Shown here: positions 16,062-25,253 of the stretch, one piece after another
How the letters are laid out: every line of letters begins with the position of its first letter
How positions within the stretch are numbered: the stretch's first letter is position 1
Source: Streptomyces sp. WZ-12
GTDB taxonomy: Bacteria > Actinomycetota > Actinomycetes > Streptomycetales > Streptomycetaceae
Assembly (NCBI RefSeq): GCF_028898845.1
Contig: NZ_CP118574.1
Span: forward strand, 4,995,001-5,059,000
Reading direction: 5' to 3'
DNA length: 64,000 nucleotides
Made by a program: the position numbers and the translations under genes
Notes under the pieces: generated by a model
What the model was told of the DNA's origin: nothing
What the model saw: the letters and a program-made list of their open reading frames with translations, nothing else
Database searches by the model: none

Positions 16062-16265
16062 TCAGGCCGGGGAGACGTTCTCCGCCTGCGGGCCCTTCGG
16101 GCCCTGGGTCACGTCGAAGGTGACCTGCTGGTTCTCCTCAAGGGAGCGGAAACCGGTGGCGTTGATCGCCGAGTAGTGGACGAAGACGTCCGGGCCGCCG
16201 CCGTCCTGGGCGATGAAGCCGAAGCCCTTTTCAGCGTTGAACCACTTGACGGTTCCGGTAGCCAT
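16062..16265 (-). CDS. CspA-family cold-shock protein
   Basis: This 67-residue single cold-shock domain protein binds single-stranded RNA and DNA. RNP1 (KGFGFI, 13-18) and RNP2 (VFVHY, 27-31) are intact, and [17 protein letters not shown] and the ending [22 protein letters not shown] are typical of Streptomyces Csp proteins. The ATG at 16265 is preceded by AAGGAGGG. The gene has a long 5' leader of about 125 bases, with a terminator-like hairpin inside it (see 16332). It is divergent from mqnA. Confidence 0.95.
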   Translation of the reverse strand: MATGTVKWFNAEKGFGFIAQDGGGPDVFVHYSAINATGFRSLEENQQVTFDVTQGPKGPQAENVSPA

Positions 16266-16331
16266 GAGCCCTCCTTGGGCCAAAGGGTTGCCCTGCTCCA
16301 GAACCTGCAAAGAAGTCTGAAAACTACAAAA

Positions 16332-16358
16332 GCCTGCGGTCACATGCTCCGCAGGCTC
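16332..16358 (-). promoter_or_regulatory. Terminator-like hairpin in the cold-shock leader
   Basis: Upstream of the cold-shock start, in its own direction, a perfect 9-bp stem (AGCCTGCGG with CCGCAGGCT, 9-base loop) is followed at once by TTTTG. This looks like an intrinsic terminator but sits about 65 bases before the start codon. It could be an attenuator or a temperature-sensitive structure, or it may stop unrelated antisense transcripts. Confidence 0.6.
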
Positions 16359-16394
16359 TGTACTGCAAGGGAAACCAAACTGCAACTTGGCCTG

Positions 16395-16400
16395 AGCCTA
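16395..16400 (-). promoter_or_regulatory. Candidate -10 box of the cold-shock gene
   Basis: On the minus strand this reads TAGGCT. It would place the transcript start near 16389 and give a leader of roughly 125 bases, the length expected of regulated cold-shock messages. A matching -35 is not obvious. Confidence 0.35.
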
Positions 16401-16502
16401 GCATGGTGCGCTCCGAAGGCGGAAGAGCCAAAGATCACGTTTGGCCGGGGGAAGGAAAGGCCACACCGGGCCCCCGGCGTCCGCCGGCGGAAGCCGCGGG
16501 TC

Positions 16503-17426
<924 letters not shown>

Positions 17427-17469
17427 CGGGCCGGTGGCCGCCTCGGGGCGCGGCCGGCGGCTTGCGGGG

Positions 17470-18612
17470 CTACGGCGTCGGCGTCGGGCCGCGCAGGACC
17501 CGGCTGACGGCTTCCAGGCTCGCGTCCCGCATCCCGCGGACGTAGCTGCGGGCGTTGTGGCCGCCGCCCTCGATGACGTGCACCCGGGCGTGGACCGGCC
17601 CCTTGGCGTACCGCTGCACGAACCGCTCCAGATTGGCCCGGCCGCCCTCCTGCGTGCCTATCTGGAACTGGATGAAGACGTCCGGGGCACCGGGGCGGGC
17701 GGCCAGGCGCTGCGCCAGCCACTCGGGGTCGTTGGCCCGCTTCGCCGCCTCGTGGCCCCGCCACAGGGGCGAGTCCGGGCGGGTGTCCGGGCCGCTGGCG
17801 ATCACCGCCTTGAAGCGGTCCGGGTGCGCCAGGACCTGCTTCAGGGCGACGAAACCACCGGACGAGGAACCCATGAACGCCCACCCGTCCCGGCTGGTGA
17901 ACGTCCGGAAGTTGGCCCTGACCAGGTCGGGCACGTCGTCGGACATCCAGGTGCCCATCTTCGGCTGCCCGGGGATGTCGCTGCCGTCGTAGTAGCGCTT
18001 GCCGGGATTGAGGACCGGCATCGCCACGATGAACGGCCTGCCGCGCCCCAGGGCCGCCAGGTCCGTGACCGTCTTCTGGAGCTTGAGCTGAGGGCTGCTC
18101 CAGTAGTTGACGGGGAAGCCGTAGCTGCCGGGGAGGGCGATCAGGACGGGGAAGGCGCTGTTCCGGTAGCGGTCCTCGTAGTACTCCTTCGGCGCCCAGA
18201 CCCACACCTCTCCGGTGAACCCCGACTTCTCGCCGCGCAGGGTGGTGACGCCGATCTTCGTGCCGTCGCCGAGCGTCGCCGCCGTACGGAAGTCGGCCCG
18301 CGGGCCGGTCGGCATCCGGACGGCCGGGTCCGACGCGACCGCCGGCGCCGGGCCGGGCACGCCCTCGGGCAGCGACCGGCTGAACGACATCGGCTCACCG
18401 GTGTCGTTCAGCACGTCCAGGTACTTGACGGCGGGGTAGACGCAGAGGCCGAGCACGGCGACCAGGCCGGTGAGGAAGGACATCCGCCACCGGGGGCGGG
18501 CCGACCGGCCGTCCCATGAACGGGTGCGGCGGGTACGGCCGATGAGGCCGCGGCGGGGGCTGCGGTACAGCCGGCGCGGGTCGTACGGGCGGTCCCCGGG
18601 GGTGTGATGCAT
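17470..18612 (-). CDS. Membrane-anchored esterase of the putative esterase/antigen 85-like fold
   Basis: This 380-residue protein has a basic cytoplasmic N-terminus, a single transmembrane or signal-anchor helix (about 44-63) and an extracytoplasmic alpha/beta hydrolase domain. The nucleophile motif is GSSSGG at 248-253 (Ser250), and the EGGGHNARSYVRGM segment near the end carries the catalytic His. FPVLIALPGSYGFPVNYW and the WMSDDVPDLVRANF region match the putative esterase family, which includes esterase D and mycolyltransferase-like proteins. Substrate unknown. It is divergent from the Ser/Thr kinase. Confidence 0.83.
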   Translation of the reverse strand: MHHTPGDRPYDPRRLYRSPRRGLIGRTRRTRSWDGRSARPRWRMSFLTGLVAVLGLCVYPAVKYLDVLNDTGEPMSFSRSLPEGVPGPAPAVASDPAVRMPTGPRADFRTAATLGDGTKIGVTTLRGEKSGFTGEVWVWAPKEYYEDRYRNSAFPVLIALPGSYGFPVNYWSSPQLKLQKTVTDLAALGRGRPFIVAMPVLNPGKRYYDGSDIPGQPKMGTWMSDDVPDLVRANFRTFTSRDGWAFMGSSSGGFVALKQVLAHPDRFKAVIASGPDTRPDSPLWRGHEAAKRANDPEWLAQRLAARPGAPDVFIQFQIGTQEGGRANLERFVQRYAKGPVHARVHVIEGGGHNARSYVRGMRDASLEAVSRVLRGPTPTP

Positions 18613-18764
18613 GGGCGTTCTCCCGATGGACGGGCCCTGGGCGGGGTCGAGGGGCCGATGACCGGCTTGTGCCCTGTTTGATGCGGAAAGCGGGTTCTCG
18701 GTTTCGGGGGCCCGGCATGAACTCGGTCATAAGCTGAGGGCTGCCGTCTGGAGGGGGAGGCGCC

Positions 18765-20771
18765 ATGGAACCGTTGGCCGCGGACGACCCACGGGTCCTG
18801 GGCGGATACCGGCTGCTCGGCCGCCTGGGGGCGGGCGGCATGGGCCGCGTCTACCTGGGGCGCAGCGCGGGCGGCCGCACCGTGGCGGTGAAGGCGGTGC
18901 ACGCCCAGTACGCCGCGGACGAACAGTTCCGGGCCCGTTTCCGGCGCGAGGTCGCCTCGGCGCGACGGGTCGGCGGCGCCTGGACCGCGCCCGTCCTGGA
19001 CGCCGACCCCGACGCCGCCGTCCCCTGGGTCGCCACCGGCTACGTCGCCGGCCCCTCCTTGACGCGCGTCATCGCCGACCACGGCCCGCTCGCCGCACCC
19101 TCCGTACGGGCCCTGGGCGCCGGCCTGGCCGAGGCGTTGACCGCGGTGCACGCGCTGGGGCTCGTCCACCGGGACGTCAAGCCCTCCAACGTGCTGCTGA
19201 CGCTCGACGGGCCCCGGTTGATCGACTTCGGGATCGCCCGGGCAACGGACGGCACCGTCTCGCTGACCTCCACCGGGGCCTCGGTCGGTTCGCCCGGCTA
19301 CATGGCGCCCGAGCAGATCCTCGGCAACGGTGCGGAAGGGGCCGCCGACGTCTTCTCCCTGGGGGCGGTGCTGGCGTTCGCGGCAACCGGGACCAACCCG
19401 TTCCCCGGGGACTCGACCGCCGCGCTGCTCTACAAGGTGGTGCACGAGGAACCCGAGCTGGGCCCGGAACTCACCGGCGCGCTGCGCGAGTTGGTGACCT
19501 CCTGTCTGGCGAAGGACCCGGCCCGGCGGCCCGCCCCGGAAGCCGTCGCGGCCCGGCTCACGGGCAGCGCCGGCGCGGCCGCGCTGGTGCGCGCCGGATG
19601 GCTGCCCGGCCCGCTCGTCGAACAGGTCAGCCGGCAGGCGGTGGCGCTGTTGGATCTCGATGCGGGGGATGGGGGTCAGGGGGCTACGGGGGCTGCCGGG
19701 GCCTTTGGAGCAGGGGGAGTTGGGCGGGGTGCCGTCGGTTCGGGCGCCGGCGGCCCGGATGCGGGCGGCCCGGACGCCTCCGGCCCGTTGGCGGGAACTG
19801 CGGCGCCCGGAGGGGCATTTGGGCCACCGGACCCCTCGTACGGGGGTGGGGCGGGGGCGGCATCCGGGACGGCTTCGGATACAGAAGCCGCATCCGGGAC
19901 GGCCTCTGGGCTGATCCCGTTCGACAGTCCGGTGCAGGGAGGAGGGGACGCGCCACCTGGGAAGGGCGCGCCTACCGGGCCGGGAACCGGGGCGGGCCCC
20001 GTGCCGCCGGCCGTGCCTCCGCAGGCCGCCTGGCCCGAGGCCGGTACTCCGCGCGCCGCGGCCGCGCCCCCGCCGCCGTCCGCGTACTCGCCTCAGGCCG
20101 TGCCCGGTGCCGCGCCCTCGTCCGCGTCCCCCTCGGACATCGCCGACCTGCCGACCGGCTCCGCACCCTCCCGGGCTGCCGTGCCCGCCCCCAGGGAGCG
20201 GCGGATCGCGCTCAGTGGTGCGCTCGGCGGCAAGGACCGGTCCCGGAGGATGAGCTGCACCCTGGTGCTCTCGGTGGCCGGTGCGCTGGCGGTCGCCACC
20301 ACCGCCGGGGTGCTCTTCGGCGTGCTCAAGGGGCCGGGGGGCGGCGGCAGCGCCGCCGAACCGCCGTCCGGCCACCGCCCCTCCACCCTGCCCTCCCCAC
20401 CCGCCCAAGGCGCCGGCCGCGGCGTCCCGCACACCTTCCTGGGCACCTGGAACGGATCCGTCACCATGGCCAACGGCATCCCCAACGGCACCGTCTCCAG
20501 CGTCATCACGGCCGGCAACAAGGGCGACGTCGTCGTACGGACGACCTACGACGCGCTGCTCGTGCGCTGCCAGGCCAAGGCGAAACTGCTGTCGGCCACC
20601 GCCCGCGAACTGGTGCTCCAGGAGAGCCCCGACGGCACCCAGGGGCCGGGCTGCACCGGCAACACCTCCACCGTCACCTACACCCTCGGCACCAACGGCA
20701 CGCTCACCTTCGCCTCGGACGACAAACGGGGCGGCACCCCGAAGGCGACCCTGACCAAGAGCGACGGCTGA
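18765..20771 (+). CDS. Receptor-type serine/threonine protein kinase
   Basis: This 668-residue PknB-like kinase has a cytoplasmic kinase domain (about 14-280) with the Gly loop GRLGAGGMGRVYLG, Lys43, the catalytic loop VHRDVKPSN (Asp137) and DFG at 154-156; GSPGYMAPEQ ends the activation segment. A long Gly/Ala/Pro-rich linker (about 285-490) leads to one transmembrane helix (about 497-518). The outer domain of about 125 residues (HTFLGTWNGSV to the end) resembles no named sensor I recognise; it has two Cys and a repeated beta-strand pattern. The ATG at 18765 follows GGAGGGGGAGG. It lies between mqnA and mqnC, an arrangement I also recall in S. coelicolor. Confidence 0.93.
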   Translation: MEPLAADDPRVLGGYRLLGRLGAGGMGRVYLGRSAGGRTVAVKAVHAQYAADEQFRARFRREVASARRVGGAWTAPVLDADPDAAVPWVATGYVAGPSLTRVIADHGPLAAPSVRALGAGLAEALTAVHALGLVHRDVKPSNVLLTLDGPRLIDFGIARATDGTVSLTSTGASVGSPGYMAPEQILGNGAEGAADVFSLGAVLAFAATGTNPFPGDSTAALLYKVVHEEPELGPELTGALRELVTSCLAKDPARRPAPEAVAARLTGSAGAAALVRAGWLPGPLVEQVSRQAVALLDLDAGDGGQGATGAAGAFGAGGVGRGAVGSGAGGPDAGGPDASGPLAGTAAPGGAFGPPDPSYGGGAGAASGTASDTEAASGTASGLIPFDSPVQGGGDAPPGKGAPTGPGTGAGPVPPAVPPQAAWPEAGTPRAAAAPPPPSAYSPQAVPGAAPSSASPSDIADLPTGSAPSRAAVPAPRERRIALSGALGGKDRSRRMSCTLVLSVAGALAVATTAGVLFGVLKGPGGGGSAAEPPSGHRPSTLPSPPAQGAGRGVPHTFLGTWNGSVTMANGIPNGTVSSVITAGNKGDVVVRTTYDALLVRCQAKAKLLSATARELVLQESPDGTQGPGCTGNTSTVTYTLGTNGTLTFASDDKRGGTPKATLTKSDG

Positions 20772-20893
20772 CGGCGTCGCCGCCGCCCGCGGACCGGCCG
20801 CCAGCAACGTTGTCAGACCCCTGGCGTACGCTGGTTCACGCCTTCAGTCCGACTTGTCAGTGCCAACTGTCAGCCTCCGAAAGGGACACCCCG

Positions 20894-22093
20894 GTGACCG
20901 AGAACGCCGACCTCCAGTCCGTACTCGACCGCGCCGCACAGGGTGGCCGCATCACCCCCGAGGAGGCGCTCGACCTGTACCGCTCCGCGCCGCTGCACGC
21001 GCTGGGCCAAGCCGCCGACGCCGTCCGCCGCCGCCGTTACGCCGGCACGGAGCACATCGCGACGTACATCATCGAGCGCAACATCAACTACACCAACGTC
21101 TGCGTGACGGCCTGCAAGTTCTGCGCCTTCTACGCCGCGCCCAAGGACACCAAGAAGGGCTGGACCCGCGACCTCGACGACATCCTGCGGCGCTGCGCGG
21201 AGACCGTCGAGCTGGGCGGCACCCAGATCATGTTCCAGGGCGGTCACCACCCGGACTACGGCGTCGAGTACTACGAGAAGCACTTCGCGGCCATCAAGAA
21301 GGACTTCCCCCAACTGGTCATCCACTCCCTCGGCGCGTCCGAGGTCGAGCACATGGCCCGGATCTCCGGGGTGAGCATCGAGGAGGCGATCCAGCGGATC
21401 CACGCCGCGGGCCTGGACTCCTTCGCCGGCGCCGGCGCGGAGCTCCTCCCCGCGCGCCCCCGCAAGGCCATCGCGCCCCTGAAGGAGTCCGGCGAGCGCT
21501 GGTTGGAGATCATGGAGGCGGCGCACAACCTGGGCGTGGAGTCCACGTCCACGATGCTGATGGGCACCGGCGAGACCAACGCCGAGCGCATCGAGCACCT
21601 GCGCATGATCCGCGACGTGCAGGACCGGACGGGCGGCTTCCGCGCCTTCATCCCGTACACCTACCAGCCCGAGAACAACCACCTGAAGGGCCAGACCCAG
21701 GCGACCCTCTTCGAGTACCTGCGCATGATCGCGATCGCGCGCATCTTCCTCGACAACGTCGCCCACATCCAGGGTTCGTGGCTGACCACCGGCAAGGAGA
21801 TCGGCCAACTGTCGCTGCACTACGGCGCGGACGACCTCGGCTCGATCATGCTGGAGGAGAACGTGGTCTCCTCGGCCGGCGCCAAGCACCGCTCCAACCG
21901 CCAGGAGATCATCGACCTGATCCGCAAGGCGGGCCGGGTCCCGGCGCAGCGCGCGACGACGTACGAGCACCTGGTCGTCCACGACGACCCGGCCAACGAC
22001 CCGGTCGACGACCGCGTCGTCTCGCACCTCTCCTCGACGGCCATCGAGGGCGGCACCGCCCACCCGGAACTGAAGCTCATCGACGCCAACTGA
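20894..22093 (+). CDS. mqnC: MqnC, cyclic dehypoxanthinyl futalosine synthase (radical SAM)
   Basis: This 399-residue radical-SAM enzyme cyclises dehypoxanthinyl futalosine. The cluster motif CVTACKFC gives Cys70, Cys74 and Cys77, preceded by YIIERNINYTNVC. GGTQIMFQGGHHPDYG, SLGASEVEHMARISG and LDSFAGAGAELLP are family hallmarks. The GTG at 20894 has AAAGGGA upstream. A TACGCT hexamer at 20827-20832 may be its -10 box, giving a short leader. MqnC and MqnE share the same cluster motif but act at different steps; the GAGAELLP and PYTYQPENNHLKG motifs assign this one to MqnC. Confidence 0.95.
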   Translation: MTENADLQSVLDRAAQGGRITPEEALDLYRSAPLHALGQAADAVRRRRYAGTEHIATYIIERNINYTNVCVTACKFCAFYAAPKDTKKGWTRDLDDILRRCAETVELGGTQIMFQGGHHPDYGVEYYEKHFAAIKKDFPQLVIHSLGASEVEHMARISGVSIEEAIQRIHAAGLDSFAGAGAELLPARPRKAIAPLKESGERWLEIMEAAHNLGVESTSTMLMGTGETNAERIEHLRMIRDVQDRTGGFRAFIPYTYQPENNHLKGQTQATLFEYLRMIAIARIFLDNVAHIQGSWLTTGKEIGQLSLHYGADDLGSIMLEENVVSSAGAKHRSNRQEIIDLIRKAGRVPAQRATTYEHLVVHDDPANDPVDDRVVSHLSSTAIEGGTAHPELKLIDAN

Positions 22094-22475
22094 CTACCGA
22101 CCGGCCGGCGGATCAGGTCTCCGACCTCCAACTGGCCGGTGGACGGCCGCGGTTGGTGATCGACTGCGGTTAGCGTGCGGCTGCGGTTGGCGTGCGGCTG
22201 CGGTTGGTGACGTCCGGCCGCCGGCCCGCCCGCGGCCGGTCACGTCACCGTCATCCCACGCCACTCCGCGGGTCACGCCACATCCGAACCGGACGCATCC
22301 GAACCGGACGCATCCGAACCGGACGCATCCGAACCGGACGCATCCGAACCGGACGCATCTGGACTGGACGCATCCGAATCGGACGCATCTGGACCGGGCA
22401 CATCTGAACCCAGACCGTCAATCGGCCACGGGGACCCGCCAATTGGCCGCGAGAACCCATGGTCACGGGAAGCCC
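22094..22475. other. Intergenic region made mainly of short repeats
   Basis: The first part (22145-22210) has three or four copies of a TGCGGTTGG/GTGCGGC motif. The second part is the 15-bp tandem array listed separately. A long frame on the minus strand through the array is repeat-driven and not considered coding. Confidence 0.6.
22281..22415. repeat. 15-bp tandem repeat, nine copies
   Basis: The unit CATCCGAACCGGACG occurs five times perfectly (22281-22355), followed by four diverged copies with C/T and A/G changes to 22415. Being a multiple of three, it keeps any frame open, which explains the spurious frames here. Confidence 0.95.
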
Positions 22476-23048
22476 ATGCTGACGCTGCATCGAGTACGAG
22501 CCGTCCGGCTCACCGCCGCCGAGGACGCCGAGCCGCTCCTCGGGTACGCGGTCGTCGTCGACGGCGACCGGTTGGCCGCCGTCGGCCCGTACGAGGAACT
22601 GGCGGCGGCCTACGGCACGGCCCGGGTCCGGGAGTGGGACGGGACGCTGGCCCCGGGGCGCCACGAACCGGACGGCGCGGCGCTGTTGGAGGCCGCCTAC
22701 CACCCCGATCCGCGCGAGGCCGCCGAACTGGGCACCGAGCCGCTGACCGGCGCGGCGCTGGCCGCCCTCCCCATGACCGAGGCCCGCTGGGGTGCCAGCG
22801 CCCGGCGCGGCCTCCAGCGCCTGCTGGCCGCCGGCACCACCAGCCTCGCCGGCCCGTTCACCCGCCCCACGGTCCGCACGGCGGTCCACCGCTCCGGCCT
22901 CCGCGAAACCGTCACCCCCGCCCGAGCGCCCCAGGGCGCACCGCGCCGCCTCACCCCCGGCGCCCCGGCTGACTTCGCCGTCTTCGCCCCGGACGGCACC
23001 TGCCTGGCCACCGTCCTCGCCGGCCGCCTCCTCCACCGCCGCCGCTGA
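22476..23048 (+). CDS. Imidazolonepropionase-like protein, probably without catalytic activity
   Basis: This 190-residue protein resembles only the outer beta-sandwich of amidohydrolases. The N-terminus MLTLHRVRAVRLTAAEDAEPLLGYAVVVDGDRLAAVG and the C-terminus RRLTPGAPADFAVFAPDG plus ATVLAGRLLHRR match the composite domain. The metal-binding barrel is missing: where an active enzyme has PGFVDAHTH, this has APGRHEPDG. The full family is over 400 residues. I recall the same short form next to mqnC in other Streptomyces, so it seems conserved rather than freshly broken. Its role is unknown. The ATG at 22476 has GGGAAG nearby. Confidence 0.75.
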   Translation: MLTLHRVRAVRLTAAEDAEPLLGYAVVVDGDRLAAVGPYEELAAAYGTARVREWDGTLAPGRHEPDGAALLEAAYHPDPREAAELGTEPLTGAALAALPMTEARWGASARRGLQRLLAAGTTSLAGPFTRPTVRTAVHRSGLRETVTPARAPQGAPRRLTPGAPADFAVFAPDGTCLATVLAGRLLHRRR

Positions 23049-23754
23049 ACCACCCCGCACCACACGCACCACACCACCACACACCCGCACTTCCCCACGC
23101 CTCTCGCCACCATCACCCCCGCCACCATCACCATCACCACCACTGCACTCATCACGCTCCGCCGCACCAATTTCGCACTCCGTAACGAAGTTGGGAACGC
23201 TTCACGCTCCGTAATCGTTGCCGGAGTAAGAGGAGGCGGCGGCGCGACGCGGGGAGAGCGAGCCGGACGTGCACCAGGCGCGCGGCGCGGGGTTCCTGAG
23301 GTAGAGCGGCAGGCGCGCAGGGCCTGCGCAGGGGCGGGCACGCAGATCCTGTGCGGGCGTCCGAAGCAGGTGCAGGGGCAGGTGCAGAAGTGCAGCAGGC
23401 GGCTCGAAGTGCACAGGTGCCGGTGCAGGACCTCGAAGACGCAGAGTGGGCGGAGAGCGGAGTGGGGAAGGCGGAGAGGCGGACCGGAGGCGTCGAGCGG
23501 GAGGCGTTGAGGTGTGTGGGGGAGTGGTGGACGCGGGAGGGGAGTGAAGAGCGCGGGGGCGCATGCGGGTGTCAAGAACGCGTCAGGGCGCGCCGTTTGT
23601 GCATCAGGGCGGTGTCAACGGAAGCGGAGTGGGCGATTCAGGCCGGAAGGATCATGTTCGCGGGGACGGCCGTCGCCCGGCCGCTCACGATGCACTGCGC
23701 ACCGCTAGACCGCCCGGAATGTCAGAGGGGGGCATGACGGCCGTCCCCGACCAA

Positions 23755-23798
23755 TCACTTCCGTTCGCTTGGCCAGTCACTTCCGTTCGCTTGGCCAG
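23755..23798. repeat. Two perfect 22-bp tandem copies
   Basis: TCACTTCCGTTCGCTTGGCC followed by AG occurs at 23755-23776 and again at 23777-23798 without any mismatch. The second copy runs into the adjoining palindrome. Confidence 0.95.
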
Positions 23799-23818
23799 AG
23801 TTGGCCAACTCTGGCCAA
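23791..23818. promoter_or_regulatory. 28-bp perfect palindrome upstream of menG
   Basis: The left half TTGGCCAGAGTTGG (23791-23804) is the exact reverse complement of the right half (23805-23818), with no spacer. It lies 220 bases before the menG start. It could be a regulator-binding site; a hairpin is unlikely to be favoured without a loop. Confidence 0.6.
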
Positions 23819-24038
23819 CTCCTTCGCCCGGGACCTGCCGGGTTCGCCCGGTACCCGCGGGGCAGACCGCCCGGGACCCGTCGGGCAGGCGGGTCACCCG
23901 CAGGGTTGGGCGGCCCGGGGGACGGTGCAGGCGGGCCCGGGGAGCGGCCCGGGGTGTGGGCCGGATGGCAGCCCGGGTGGCGGGCCGGTCGGGACGCCCG
24001 GTGCCGGGGGCCGTCTCGGCACGGTGGACAATGGCCGG

Positions 24039-24746
24039 GTGACCCGAGCATCCCTGGACAAGCAGCCGCACGAAGTCGCCGCGATGTTCGACGACGTGGC
24101 GGCGCGGTACGACCTCACCAACGACGTGCTCTCGCTGGGCCAGGCGCGGCTCTGGCGCAGGGAGGTGGACCGCGCGGTGGCCGCGCGGCCCGCGGAGCGG
24201 GTGCTCGATCTCGCGGCCGGGACCGGTACCTCCTCGCTGCCGTTCGCGCAGAACGGGGCGTACGTCGTGCCGTGCGACTTCTCGGTCGGGATGTTGGGGG
24301 AGGGCAAGAAGCGGCGCCCGTGGCTGCCGTTCACGGCGGGGGACGGGACTCGGCTGCCGTTCGCGGACGGGGTGTTCGACGCCGTCACGATCTCCTTCGG
24401 GCTGCGGAACATCCAGGACACCGATGCGGCGCTCGCCGAGCTGTACCGCGTCACCAAGCCCGGTGGGCGGGTGGTGATCTGTGAGTTCAGCGAGCCGACC
24501 TGGGCGCCGTTCCGGACCGTCTACACCGAGTACCTGATGCGGGCGCTGCCGCCGGTCGCCCGTGCGGTCAGCAGCAACCCGGAGGCGTACGTCTACCTCG
24601 CGGAGTCCATCCGCACGTGGCCCAACCAACCCGAGTTGGCCGCCCGGCTCCAGGGCGTGGGCTGGACCAAGGTCGCCTGGCGCAATCTGACCGGCGGGAT
24701 CGTGGCGTTGCACCGGGGCGTCAAGCCGCAGCCCGAGGAAGGCTGA
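24039..24746 (+). CDS. menG: MenG, demethylmenaquinone methyltransferase (UbiE family)
   Basis: This 235-residue SAM-dependent methyltransferase catalyses the last step of menaquinone synthesis, C-methylation of demethylmenaquinone. The UbiE signature [20 protein letters not shown] (15-34) and the SAM-binding loop DLAAGTGTS (57-65) are intact, and [16 protein letters not shown] [13 protein letters not shown] and the C-terminal [12 protein letters not shown] complete the family pattern. The GTG at 24039 has no ribosome site; GACAAT at 24027-24032 might be a -10 box for a leaderless message. It completes the menaquinone set begun by mqnA, mqnC and mqnE. Confidence 0.94.
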   Translation: MTRASLDKQPHEVAAMFDDVAARYDLTNDVLSLGQARLWRREVDRAVAARPAERVLDLAAGTGTSSLPFAQNGAYVVPCDFSVGMLGEGKKRRPWLPFTAGDGTRLPFADGVFDAVTISFGLRNIQDTDAALAELYRVTKPGGRVVICEFSEPTWAPFRTVYTEYLMRALPPVARAVSSNPEAYVYLAESIRTWPNQPELAARLQGVGWTKVAWRNLTGGIVALHRGVKPQPEEG

Positions 24747-24796
24747 GCCGCACCTACCGAGGCGGGGCGCCGAGCCGAGGCCGGGCGCCGAGACTG

Positions 24797-24893
24797 AGCC
24801 GGTAGCCGGTAGCCGGTAGCCGGTAGCCGGTAGCCGGTAGCCGGTAGCCGGTAGCCGGTAGCCGGTAGCCGGTAGCCGGTAGCCGGTAGCCGG
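24797..24893. repeat. Heptanucleotide tandem repeat, about 14 copies
   Basis: The unit AGCCGGT is repeated without interruption from 24797 to 24893 (13 full copies plus six bases). The unit is seven bases, so changes in copy number would shift any frame. It lies 50 bases after the menG stop. Confidence 0.97.
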
Positions 24894-25171
24894 GCGCGGG
24901 TGGGCCGGAGCCGGGCGGGGGTTGAGGCGGGGCTGCCGCGGGTTGGGACGGACGGTCGGCCGTGAGTGCGGGCCCCGCCGGTCGAGGGCCGAGTCAAGCC
25001 AACTGGCGTGTCCGCACCGGCAAGAGCCGAGCCGGCCGGCGAGTCGAGCCAATGAGCCGGCCCGAGTTGGCCCGAGTCGGCCGTTCATCGAGGCGCCGAA
25101 CGTTCATCGAGGCGCCGAAGGGGGCGAGGGGCCCGAAGGGCGCGTGCGCTCGGAGAGATCGAGATGGTGTG

Positions 25172-25207
25172 CAGAGGGCCCGTCCGCAGGTGCGGACGGG
25201 CCCTCTG
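25172..25207. terminator. Terminator between menG and the convergent carboxypeptidase
   Basis: A perfect 17-bp stem (25172-25188 with 25191-25207) has a two-base loop. It lies about 50 bases beyond the carboxypeptidase stop codon on the minus strand. Confidence 0.85.
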
Positions 25208-25253
25208 GCTTATGGCGGCGTGGCCGGCGAGTGGTGGCCGGCCTGTTCGCTGG

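Larger units (their letters stand above)
23049..24038. other. Long non-coding gap with low-complexity and palindromic sequence
   Basis: This 990-base gap between the amidohydrolase-like gene and menG begins with a CAC/ACC-rich strand (23050-23140). Next come two copies of a CTCCGTAA motif near 23179 and 23207, then GCAGGTGCAG-type repeats (23340-23440) and purine-rich stretches. The tandem repeat and 28-bp palindrome at 23755-23818 are listed separately. Several open frames exist, but they have biased, proline/arginine-rich translations and no ribosome sites. Confidence 0.55.
24747..25253. other. Intergenic region with repeats, no gene seen
   Basis: This gap between the convergent genes menG and the carboxypeptidase holds the heptanucleotide array at 24797-24893, several GAGTTGGCCCGAGTC-type motifs near 25040-25080, two tandem copies of CGTTCATCGAGGCGCCGAA near 25081-25119, and the terminator at 25172. 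Confidence 0.6.

Noticed and set aside
22281..22415. Possible CRISPR array
   Set aside because: The 15-bp units are directly adjacent with no spacers, and no cas genes are nearby.
23049..23750. Several open frames on both strands in the gap before menG
   Set aside because: They are Pro/Arg/Cys-biased, overlap each other, lack ribosome sites and coincide with low-complexity repeats.
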